Shown: positions 42,892 through 50,248 of the stretch, in pieces
How the letters are laid out: every line of letters starts with the position of its first letter
Numbering within the stretch: the first letter of the stretch is position 1
Assembly: GCF_008369325.1 (NCBI RefSeq)
Contig: NZ_VOBI01000010.1
Coordinates: 124,001 to 188,000, forward strand
Direction of reading: 5' to 3'
Source of the DNA: Pseudomonas sp. ANT_H12B
GTDB taxonomy: Bacteria; Pseudomonadota; Gammaproteobacteria; Pseudomonadales; Pseudomonadaceae
Length of the DNA stretch: 64,000 nucleotides
Program-made: the position numbers and the translations under genes
Notes under the pieces: model-generated
The model's input: only the letters and a program-made list of their open reading frames with translations
Databases searched by the model: none
Told to the model about the DNA's origin: nothing

Positions 42892-43788
42892 ATGATTTCC
42901 AGCTCTGAACACGCCCGCCTGCTGCGGCTGGCGACGCGCGCCTCGGTGGCGGTGGCCTGTGCGCTGATCGTCGCCAAAGCAATCGCCTGGTGGTTGAGCG
43001 GTTCGGTGAGCATGCTTGCCGGGTTGACCGATTCGGCACTCGACGGCGTCACCTCGCTGCTCAACCTGCTGGCCGTGCATTACGCCTTGCGCCCGGCCGA
43101 CGACGATCATCGCTACGGGCACGGCAAGGCCGAGTCATTGGCGGGTATGGCTCAGGCGCTGTTCATTGGCGGCAGTGCAGTATTGATTGCCTTGCAGGCG
43201 TTCGACCGGCTGAAACATCCCGAACCGGTCGGGGCACCCTGGATCAGTATCGGGGTGATCGTGTTCTCCCTCGCGCTGACCCTGGCGTTGCTGATGTTGC
43301 AACATCGGGTGGTCAAGGCGACCGGCTCCAACGCCGTGCGCGCCGACTCCCTGCACTACCGCTCGGACATGCTGCTCAACGGCAGCATTCTGGTAGCGCT
43401 GGTGTTGGCCGGGTTTGGCTGGCATCAGGTCGACCCCTGGTTTGGCCTGGGAATCGCCGCGTACATTTTCTGGAGTTCAATTCAAATCGCCCGGGAAAGT
43501 TTTACCGTACTGATGGACGAGGAACTGCCGCCGGATGTCAGCCAGCACATGCTCGAGCTGGCTTGCAGCGTGCCGGGAGTTCTGGGCGCGCATGACTTGC
43601 GCACGCGGATTTCCGGCAACCAGTGGTTTGTGCAGTTGCATCTGGAGTTGCCGGGGGATTTGACCCTGTCAGTCGCCCACGGCATCAGCGATCAAGCCGC
43701 CGATGCGATTCACGCCGCCTACCCGCGAGCCGAAGTGCTGGTGCACGCCGACCCGCAGGAAGTGGTGCTGGCAGCCAGGACTCAGTAA
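42892..43788 (+). CDS. fieF: Cation diffusion facilitator (FieF-type)
   Basis: A 298-residue six-helix zinc/iron efflux protein. The metal site residues of YiiP/FieF are visible: GLTDSALDGVTSLLN (Asp-x3-Asp) and VRADSLHYRSDMLLN (His-x3-Asp). The loop RPADDDHRYGHGKAE carries the DDDHRYGHGKAE motif, and a C-terminal cytoplasmic domain is present. It exchanges Zn2+ or Fe2+ for protons. It overlaps the next convergent gene by 7 nt. The symbol is by family. Confidence 0.9.
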   Translation: MISSSEHARLLRLATRASVAVACALIVAKAIAWWLSGSVSMLAGLTDSALDGVTSLLNLLAVHYALRPADDDHRYGHGKAESLAGMAQALFIGGSAVLIALQAFDRLKHPEPVGAPWISIGVIVFSLALTLALLMLQHRVVKATGSNAVRADSLHYRSDMLLNGSILVALVLAGFGWHQVDPWFGLGIAAYIFWSSIQIARESFTVLMDEELPPDVSQHMLELACSVPGVLGAHDLRTRISGNQWFVQLHLELPGDLTLSVAHGISDQAADAIHAAYPRAEVLVHADPQEVVLAARTQ

Positions 43789-44801
43789 GACACCTGATAG
43801 CCGCGACTGCCCAGGCAGTTACCCTGGGCCTGACGGTAGGCTTGCACCACCGACGGGTCCGGTTGGTAGGTGGCGGTTCGCGGATCGAAGCCACTCTGCT
43901 GCACCGCGTATTGATAACACTCGTAACCGTCCTGATTGACCTGCTCCGGCGACTGACCGTTGGCCGGATAAGCCACCACGTCAAAACTATTGCTGACCGG
44001 TTGCGGCTGCGGTTGCACCGGAGGCTCGACCACGACGTAATCCTGAGTGTTCTGCTGATAGGCGTAATACGAACCCGCCGCCAGGAACAACAGCGCACCA
44101 CCGATCCACACTTCACGGGCGTAATCGGGCAAGTAGCTGACGCGAATACCGCGAGGCGGCTGGACCACGACATAGCGCGGCCCCTGCGGGCGATACCAGT
44201 AACCGCCGGAATAGAAGTAATCCCGACCGCCGTAAGGCACGCGGTAGTCGCGGCCCGGGAAGCGATCGATCACATGCCCGGGACGGTATTGCGGACCAGG
44301 GCCCCAGCCGTTGCCGTGCCCGTCCGGGCGACCCGCCCAACGACGATCATCGGGACGTGACCCCGGACTGCCGGTCTGCCAATGCTGGTTGTTGTCGTTG
44401 CGCCGCGGCACGTCCTGATAGTAACCACGCTGCGGCTGCTGGGTTTGGCGCACGGTGTCGGGCCGGCCCTGGATCGGCAGGTCATTGGCCGGCAACTGCG
44501 GCGGCGGTGGTGGCGACCGAACCGGATTGTTGTAGTTGGGCTGCGCACGATTCTTCCGACCGTCGTTCTGATTCTGGTTGTTGTGCTCGAACTGACGGCT
44601 GTTGTCGCCGCGAATGATGTCGTTGTCTTGTGGACGCGGCTGATTATCGCCGCCATGGCCCTGGTTATTTCCCTGATGACGATCCGAGCCCCGCTGCCCG
44701 CCGTCGGGACCACGATTTTGCGGCTCATCGGCCAGCGATTGCGCAGTGACACTTACACACAGCAAACCAACACCGGCCAAACGCCAGATGCGCGACTTCA
44801 T
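43782..44801 (-). CDS. DUF6515-like secreted, low-complexity protein
   Basis: A 339-residue protein with a signal peptide (MKSRIWRLAGVGLLCVSVTAQSLA). An Asn/Gln/Arg/Asp/Gly-rich low-complexity part (about residues 25-150) is followed by a structured region (RFPGRDYRVPYGGRDYFYSGGYWYRPQGPRYVVVQPPRGIRVSYLPDYAREVWIGG) of DUF6515 type. One hydrophobic segment lies at about 225-245, and the C-terminus is cysteine-bearing (DGYECYQYAVQQSGF). Function unknown. AGGA 5 nt upstream supports the start. Its last bases overlap fieF in the convergent direction. Confidence 0.75.
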   Translation of the reverse strand: MKSRIWRLAGVGLLCVSVTAQSLADEPQNRGPDGGQRGSDRHQGNNQGHGGDNQPRPQDNDIIRGDNSRQFEHNNQNQNDGRKNRAQPNYNNPVRSPPPPPQLPANDLPIQGRPDTVRQTQQPQRGYYQDVPRRNDNNQHWQTGSPGSRPDDRRWAGRPDGHGNGWGPGPQYRPGHVIDRFPGRDYRVPYGGRDYFYSGGYWYRPQGPRYVVVQPPRGIRVSYLPDYAREVWIGGALLFLAAGSYYAYQQNTQDYVVVEPPVQPQPQPVSNSFDVVAYPANGQSPEQVNQDGYECYQYAVQQSGFDPRTATYQPDPSVVQAYRQAQGNCLGSRGYQVSY

Positions 44802-44925
44802 GCTTTTCCTCACTGCGGGTTAGGGCCTGTACGTAAGACTGGGAAAGCACCGGCCGGTTCTGCAACAGGTTATCAGTCGCGCAACTTATTTATTGAGGGG
44901 CGGGTAACAAATGGCGGGCAAAAGA

Positions 44926-44951
44926 AAAGGGAGACCCGTCGGCCTCCCTTT
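44926..44951 (-). terminator. Terminator without an evident gene
   Basis: On the minus strand AAAGGGAG pairs with CTCCCTTT (8 bp, inner CC/GG pair) and is followed by TCTTTTG. There is no known gene immediately upstream on that strand. Confidence 0.7.
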
Positions 44952-45197
44952 GAGAACTTCGTCCGTGCTCAACGCTTTTGACGTTGGCTCACCTCACGCC
45001 GTCTTCTGGACAGTGTGTAGCTCGGGGGCCGACTCATCCCCGGTGGGGGTGGCGACCGCAGCTGGCCTGATTGGGCGAGCCGCTGTGGACTGTTTGTCCG
45101 AGCAGTGATTCTGGTGATAAGAATAGGCCCGAGGCGCTGGCAGAGGATTGCGAAGATTGCTGAAATAAACACCACTTGCGCAATTTTTAACCCTGGA

Positions 45198-45226
45198 TAG
45201 ATAATCTGCCGCAATTGTTATGACAA
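45198..45226 (-). promoter_or_regulatory. Sigma-70-like promoter on the minus strand
   Basis: TTGTCA (45226-45221) and TATCTA (45203-45198) with 17-nt spacing, divergent from the Lrp gene at 45238. Confidence 0.5.
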
Positions 45227-45237
45227 AGGCCTGATTG

Positions 45238-45717
45238 ATGAGCAAACTCGACCGATACGACCTGAGCATTTTGGCGGAATTGCAGCGCGACGCGCGCATC
45301 TCCAACCAGGAGCTGGCCGAGCGCATCGGTCTGTCACCCTCGCCTTGCTCGCGGCGGGTCAAACAACTGGAAGACGACGGCTACATCTCCCGCCAGGTCG
45401 CCCTGCTGGACCGCAAGATGCTCGGCCTGAGCCTGACGGCATACGTGTTGATCGGCATGGACCGGCACACGCCGGAGCGTTTCGAGAATTTCGAAGCGGC
45501 GATCCGGACATTGCCGCAAGTGCTGGAATGCAGCCTGGTGACGGGGATGGATGCGGACTATCAGCTCAAGGTCGTGGTGCCGGATATGGACCATTACCAG
45601 AAACTGCTGCTGGGACATTTGACGCGGATTGAAGGGGTGACCAGCGTTCGTTCGAGTTTTGTGCTGAACCAGGTGCTCAACAGCACTGAGCTGCCGTTGA
45701 CTCATCTGCGCAGCTAA
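45238..45717 (+). CDS. Lrp/AsnC-family regulator
   Basis: A 159-residue Lrp-family regulator. The helix-turn-helix is at about residues 5-55 (DRYDLSILAELQRDARISNQELAERIGLSPSPCSRRVKQLEDDGYI), and the RAM domain starts LTAYVLIGMDRHTPERFENF. The ligand is not known. The start is the ATG at 45238. A divergent promoter and an orphan terminator lie to its left, and a REP pair follows the stop. Confidence 0.9.
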   Translation: MSKLDRYDLSILAELQRDARISNQELAERIGLSPSPCSRRVKQLEDDGYISRQVALLDRKMLGLSLTAYVLIGMDRHTPERFENFEAAIRTLPQVLECSLVTGMDADYQLKVVVPDMDHYQKLLLGHLTRIEGVTSVRSSFVLNQVLNSTELPLTHLRS

Positions 45718-45724
45718 GGACGCC

Positions 45725-45813
45725 TTCGCGGGCAAGCCCGCTCCCACAGGTTATGCGTCAGTCACAGAATTGCGATCGGCACAAAACCTTGTGGGAGCGG
45801 GCTTGCCCGCGAT
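45725..45813. repeat. REP pair (inverted)
   Basis: Two inverted GCGGGCAAGCCCGCTCCCAC-type copies lie between the Lrp gene and the DUF2788 gene. Confidence 0.87.
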
Positions 45814-45931
45814 GGGGCCGGCACAGGCGACGAATAACCGCGACACACTGCCGCAGGTCAATCCCCCGCCAATCCGCCATGGCGTATACTCGCCCCGCCC
45901 TTTTTAGCCCCGCCCGCGCTGGAGATGTTCG

Positions 45932-46141
45932 ATGGATCCTGCAGTATTCGAAGAGTGGATGATGACCGGACTGGTCACTATCCTGATCATATTCATGGGT
46001 TTCATCGTCTGGGATCTGGCGAAGAAGTCCAAGGCCGGCAAGTTCGGAACGCTCATTCTGTTCTTCGTATTGGGCCTGGGGATTTTCGCGTTCATCATCA
46101 AAAGTGTGGTCATCGCGTACATCGAAAACGGCTCGTCATAA
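45932..46141 (+). CDS. DUF2788 small membrane protein
   Basis: A 69-residue protein with two transmembrane helices (about 11-30 and 40-60): TGLVTILIIFMGFIVWDLAKKSKAGKFGTLILFFVLGLGIFAF. It fits DUF2788, a family of unknown function common in Pseudomonas. It starts MDPAVFEEWMM. The last 6 nt overlap the convergent rluE gene. Confidence 0.85.
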   Translation: MDPAVFEEWMMTGLVTILIIFMGFIVWDLAKKSKAGKFGTLILFFVLGLGIFAFIIKSVVIAYIENGSS

Positions 46142-46777
46142 GCGCGCCGGCACTTCCTTCCACTGGCCCTGATCGAGCCCTTCGATCGACCAGTCGCCGA
46201 TTCTGACCCGTACCAGACGCAACGTCGGCAAGCCGACCGCTGCGGTCATGCGCCGAACCTGACGGTTGCGCCCTTCGCGAATCACCAATTCCAGCCAGCT
46301 CGTCGGCACGCTTTTGCGAAAGCGTACGGGCGGGTTGCGTGGCCACAACTGCGGCTCATCCAGTTGCCGCGCCTCGGCCGGCAAGGTCATGCCATCGTTG
46401 AGCTCGACGCCCTCGCGCAAGCGCTGCAACTGCTCGGCGCTCGGCTCGCCTTCCACCTGCACCCAATAAGTCTTGGCCAGTTTGTGTTTCGGATCGGCAA
46501 TCCGCGCCTGGAGCTGACCATCGTTGGTCAGCAGCAGCAAGCCTTCGCTGTCGCGGTCCAGCCGTCCTGCCGGGTAAACCCCCGGAATATCGATGAAATC
46601 CTTGAGCGTCGCCCGCCCTTCGCCGTCGCTGAATTGCGTCAGCACATCGAACGGTTTGTTGAACAGAATCAGCTTCGGCTCGGCCGGCGGCGCTTTGGCG
46701 ACACGGCGCGGGGCTGAGGACGATGGCGCAGGCTTCACACCAGGGCGGCGGGAAACGGGACGTTGAGGACGGGACAT
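46136..46777 (-). CDS. rluE: 23S rRNA pseudouridine synthase, RluE type
   Basis: A 213-residue pseudouridine synthase of the RsuA/RluE type. LILFNKPFDVLTQFS opens the catalytic domain, and GVYPAGRLDRDSEGLLLLTNDG holds the catalytic Asp. The C-terminal VIREGRNRQVRRMTAAVGLPTLRLVRVRIG is the family end. It lacks an S4 domain in front, as in RluE (which makes pseudouridine 2457 in 23S rRNA). A 40-residue Pro/Arg-rich tail precedes the fold. It is convergent with DUF2788. Confidence 0.9.
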   Translation of the reverse strand: MSRPQRPVSRRPGVKPAPSSSAPRRVAKAPPAEPKLILFNKPFDVLTQFSDGEGRATLKDFIDIPGVYPAGRLDRDSEGLLLLTNDGQLQARIADPKHKLAKTYWVQVEGEPSAEQLQRLREGVELNDGMTLPAEARQLDEPQLWPRNPPVRFRKSVPTSWLELVIREGRNRQVRRMTAAVGLPTLRLVRVRIGDWSIEGLDQGQWKEVPARL

Positions 46778-46849
46778 GGGAAAAGGAACATCTAACGGTC
46801 AGGGCTGCTAATGCTAGTGCCCTGACCGCCAAATGACCATGACAACAAT

Positions 46850-48349
46850 CTAGCGGAACGGCGGCTCGTCGAAGCTGCGCAGTTTGCGCGAGTGCAGCGA
46901 GTTGAGTTCGGTGCGCAACAGATCCACCGCCTCGATACCGATCTTCAAATGCTGGCTGACCGCGCGCTCATAGAAGGCGTTGGCCGAACCCGGCAGCTTG
47001 ATTTCGCTGTGCAGCGGTTTGTCCGACACGCACAGCAACGTGCCGTACGGCACCCGCAAGCGATAACCTTGAGCCGCAATGGTGCCGCTTTCCATGTCCA
47101 CCGCCACGGCGCGGGACAGGTTGATCAGCGGACGTTCCTGGGCCCAGCGCAGTTCCCAGTTACGATCGTCGTAGGTCAGCACGGTGCCGGTGCGCAGGCG
47201 CTTTTTCAGCTCGTCGCCCTTTTCGCCAGTGATGTTGGCCGCAGCTTGCTGCAAGGCCATCTGCACTTCGGCCAGTGCCGGGATCGGAATGTTCGGCGGT
47301 ACGACCCGATCGAGAATCCCGTCGCGGCGCATGTAGGCGTGAGCCAGCACGTAATCGCCAATCGTCTGCGACTGACGCAAACCGCCGCAGTGGCCGATCA
47401 TCAGCCAGCAATGCGGACGCAGCACCGCCAGGTGGTCGGTGATGTTCTTGGCGTTGGAAGGGCCGACGCCGATGTTCACCAGGGTCACGCCGTGGCCATC
47501 ACTGGCGATCAGGTGATAGGCCGGCATCTGGTAACGGTGCCAGACCACGCCCGCGGCAATCGCCGAGGCTTCGCCGTGATCCATGCTTTTTTCGATGATC
47601 ACGTTGCCCGGCAAGATCATGCGCACGAAACGCGGGTCGCTGCGCAACTGTTCCAGACCATGAACGATGAACTGGTCGACATAGCGGTGGTAGTTGGTCA
47701 GCAGAATCCACGGCTGCACATGACGCCAGTCGCTGCCGGTGTAATGCACCAGGCGGCGCAGGGAGAAATCCACCCGCGCGGCATCGAACAGGGCCAGGGG
47801 CAGCGGATCGGTGTTTTCCCAATCGTATAAGCCATCGGCAATGCCATCGGTCGCGGCCGACAGGTCGGTACTCGGGAACACCCGCGCCAACACGGCCGCA
47901 GTGACGCCAGAGCCGGCCAGTTCATCGCCCTGCTCGACCACGTACGGATAAGGAATGTTCTGCTGGCTGATGCCGACTTCGACCGTCACGGTGAAGTCAT
48001 GCATCAACGGAACAAGTTGCTCCAACAGGTATTTACGGAAAGCCGCCGGATGGGTGACGGTGACGCTGTAGGTGCCGGGCAACTGAACCTTGGCGTAGGC
48101 GCGCGTAGTCTGTGGGACTTCGCCCTGGCAATGGTAGGTCAGACGCAATTCGGGATAGCGAAACATCGCACGCTGTTCGGCGTCCGGTTCGACTCGATCC
48201 TTGAGGTAACGCTTGAGCGCCTGGTTCAGCTCGGTGGTTGCACGATTGTGCAAGAGCGCAAGCCGGTCCACGGCTTGCTCGGCGGTTTGAACGACAATAA
48301 AAGCTTCGGTCACGATCAGCATCCTGTGTTCTGACTTGCAGGCCTTCAT
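46850..48349 (-). CDS. amn: AMP nucleosidase
   Basis: A 499-residue enzyme splitting AMP into adenine and ribose 5-phosphate. The C-terminal two thirds show the phosphorylase fold: LINIGVGPSNAKNITDHLAVLRPHCWLMIGHCGGLRQSQTIGDYVLAHAYMRRDG and SRAVAVDMESGTIAAQGYRLRVPYGTLLCVSDKP, both near-identical to E. coli Amn patterns, ending SRKLRSFDEPPFR. The N-terminal regulatory domain is present. E. coli Amn is 484 residues, so the start may be the in-frame ATG at about 48322 (MLIVTEAF); the longest frame is given. Confidence 0.93.
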   Translation of the reverse strand: MKACKSEHRMLIVTEAFIVVQTAEQAVDRLALLHNRATTELNQALKRYLKDRVEPDAEQRAMFRYPELRLTYHCQGEVPQTTRAYAKVQLPGTYSVTVTHPAAFRKYLLEQLVPLMHDFTVTVEVGISQQNIPYPYVVEQGDELAGSGVTAAVLARVFPSTDLSAATDGIADGLYDWENTDPLPLALFDAARVDFSLRRLVHYTGSDWRHVQPWILLTNYHRYVDQFIVHGLEQLRSDPRFVRMILPGNVIIEKSMDHGEASAIAAGVVWHRYQMPAYHLIASDGHGVTLVNIGVGPSNAKNITDHLAVLRPHCWLMIGHCGGLRQSQTIGDYVLAHAYMRRDGILDRVVPPNIPIPALAEVQMALQQAAANITGEKGDELKKRLRTGTVLTYDDRNWELRWAQERPLINLSRAVAVDMESGTIAAQGYRLRVPYGTLLCVSDKPLHSEIKLPGSANAFYERAVSQHLKIGIEAVDLLRTELNSLHSRKLRSFDEPPFR

Positions 48350-48422
48350 CTTGCCTGCATCGTCGCTTCACGGGAACAGTGGCGTGTTGGCTACACGCCA
48401 ATGACGATGCGCAAAGATCCAC

Positions 48423-48512
48423 TGTGGGAGCGAGCCTGCTCGCGATAGCGGTATGACAGTCGACATAACTGTTGAATGTTGAACCGTCATCGCGAGCAGG
48501 CTCACTCCCACA
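48423..48512. repeat. REP pair (inverted)
   Basis: Arms TGTGGGAGCGAGCCTGCTCG and CGAGCAGGCTCACTCCCACA lie between amn and the dehydrogenase gene. Confidence 0.87.
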
Positions 48513-48527
48513 TTGGATCGGGGTCGA

Positions 48528-50174
48528 TCATCGAAGCGGCGTAGACCTCGCGACAATCGCTTCCACATCCAGCCCACGTGGCAACGCGCCATACACCCGA
48601 CCGGCCGAACCGAGGCGGCTGGCGATGAAGGCATCACTGACAACGGAGTTGCCGGCCTCCAGCAACAACTTGGCCTGAAGGCCCAAGGCGATGTCTTCGG
48701 TGAGCTGGCGGGCGCGATATTGAATGTCGCTGGTGTCCTTGAAAGCCACCTGCAATTGACTGATGTGCGCGGCCAGACGCTTGTCGCCATGGCCATCGCC
48801 CAACTCGCTGAACAGCACATCGAGCACACCCGGCTCTTTCGACAATGCCCGCAACACGTCGAGGCATTGCACGTTACCGGAACCTTCCCACGTCGAATTC
48901 ACCGGTGCCTCACGGTACAGCCGCGGCAGGATGCTTTCTTCTACATAGCCCGCACCGCCCATGCATTCGGCGGCTTCATTGATCATTCCAGGTGCGCGTT
49001 TGCAGATCCAGTACTTGCCCACTGCCGTCACCAGTCGTGCGAATTTCGCCTCATGGCTGTCATCCAGATGATCCAGCGCCTTGCCCATGCGCAGGCTCAA
49101 GGCCAGGGCGGCTTCGCTTTCCAGGGCCAGGTCGGCCAGTACGTTCTGCATCAAGGGTTGTTCGCTGAGTAACTTGCCGCCGACCTTGCGGTGAGCGCAG
49201 TGATGGCTGGCCTGGGTCAGGGCCTGGCGCATCAGCGAACTGGAGCCGACCATACAATCGAAGCGGGTCATGGCGACCATTTCGATGATGGTCGGAACGC
49301 CCCGGCCCTCTTCGCCGACCATCCAGGCCAAAGCGCCACGGAACTCCACTTCGCTGGACGCATTGGAACAATTGCCGAGTTTGTTCTTCAGTCGCTGTAT
49401 GTAGAACTGATTGCGCGTGTCATCCGGACGATGGCGCGGCAGCAGGAAACAGGTCAACCCCTTGTCAGTCTGGGCCAGGGTCAGGAAGGCATCGCACATC
49501 GGCGCCGAACAAAACCACTTGTGGCCCACCAGTTCATAGGCCTGGCCCGGACCGCTCGCGCCGACCGGATAAGCCTTGGTGGTGTTGGCCCGCACATCGG
49601 TGCCGCCCTGCTTCTCGGTCATGGCCATGCCGATGGTGACGCCAGCCTTATGGGCCATGCCAACGTTGCGTGGGTCATATTCGGTAGAGATGATTTTCGG
49701 CAGCCAATGTTCCGCCAGATCCGCTTGCAGACGCATTGCCGGGACGCTGGCGAACGTCATGGTCAGCGGGCATCCACTGCCGGCTTCGGCCTGACTGTGC
49801 AAATAGGTCATGGACGCACGGGCGACGTGGGCGCCGGACTGCGGATGTGCCCAGGGCAGCGAGGTCAAACCGTGCTCGACCGCCGTGCGCATCAGTTCGT
49901 GATAGGCCGGGTGAAATTCCACCAGGTCGATGCGATGGCCATAACGGTCATGGCTGACGAATACCGGTTTGTTCTGATTGGCCAGGAACCCCGCTTCCAT
50001 CAGCGGTCCACCGGCCAGTGCGCCGTACGCATCGATGCGCGACTCGGCCCACCCGGCACCAAAACGCCGCGACCACTCCTGCAAAGGCAGGTCGATGCGA
50101 TACAGGTTGGTGCCATCCAGCGACGGTGGCTGGTTGGTGACTTCGTGGGTTTCGGCGAACTGATGCAGGTTCAT
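48528..50174 (-). CDS. Acyl-CoA dehydrogenase, AidB-like
   Basis: A 548-residue flavoprotein. Length and the start (HEVTNQPPSLDGTNLYRIDLPLQEWSRR, then SGCPLTMTFASVPAMR) fit the AidB/isovaleryl-CoA-dehydrogenase-like group. TEKQGGTDVRANTTKA and MVGEEGRGVPTIIEMVAMTRFDCMVGSSS are conserved acyl-CoA dehydrogenase segments, and AECMGGAGYVEESILPRLYREAPVNSTWEGSGNVQCLDVLRAL is the C-terminal part. AidB in E. coli protects DNA from alkylation; catalytic use here is open. ATG at 50174 chosen with GGAG 7 nt upstream. Confidence 0.87.
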   Translation of the reverse strand: MNLHQFAETHEVTNQPPSLDGTNLYRIDLPLQEWSRRFGAGWAESRIDAYGALAGGPLMEAGFLANQNKPVFVSHDRYGHRIDLVEFHPAYHELMRTAVEHGLTSLPWAHPQSGAHVARASMTYLHSQAEAGSGCPLTMTFASVPAMRLQADLAEHWLPKIISTEYDPRNVGMAHKAGVTIGMAMTEKQGGTDVRANTTKAYPVGASGPGQAYELVGHKWFCSAPMCDAFLTLAQTDKGLTCFLLPRHRPDDTRNQFYIQRLKNKLGNCSNASSEVEFRGALAWMVGEEGRGVPTIIEMVAMTRFDCMVGSSSLMRQALTQASHHCAHRKVGGKLLSEQPLMQNVLADLALESEAALALSLRMGKALDHLDDSHEAKFARLVTAVGKYWICKRAPGMINEAAECMGGAGYVEESILPRLYREAPVNSTWEGSGNVQCLDVLRALSKEPGVLDVLFSELGDGHGDKRLAAHISQLQVAFKDTSDIQYRARQLTEDIALGLQAKLLLEAGNSVVSDAFIASRLGSAGRVYGALPRGLDVEAIVARSTPLR

Positions 50175-50248
50175 GACGGGGCTCCTTTGGTCAGCCAAGG
50201 GAGTTCAGTTAAGCACCGCGCCTTGGCCGAACAAAGTGTCATATCTGC

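Larger units (their letters stand above)
44802..45237 (-). ncRNA. Candidate ~265-nt transcript without a gene, or decayed gene
   Basis: This 436-nt gap has no convincing coding frame. On the minus strand it has a promoter TTGTCA-N17-TATCTA (45226-45198) and, about 265 nt on, a terminator hairpin (44926-44951). A transcript of that span would carry no good ORF. It may be a small RNA, or the leader and terminator of a deleted gene once divergent from the Lrp regulator. Confidence is low. Confidence 0.35.
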
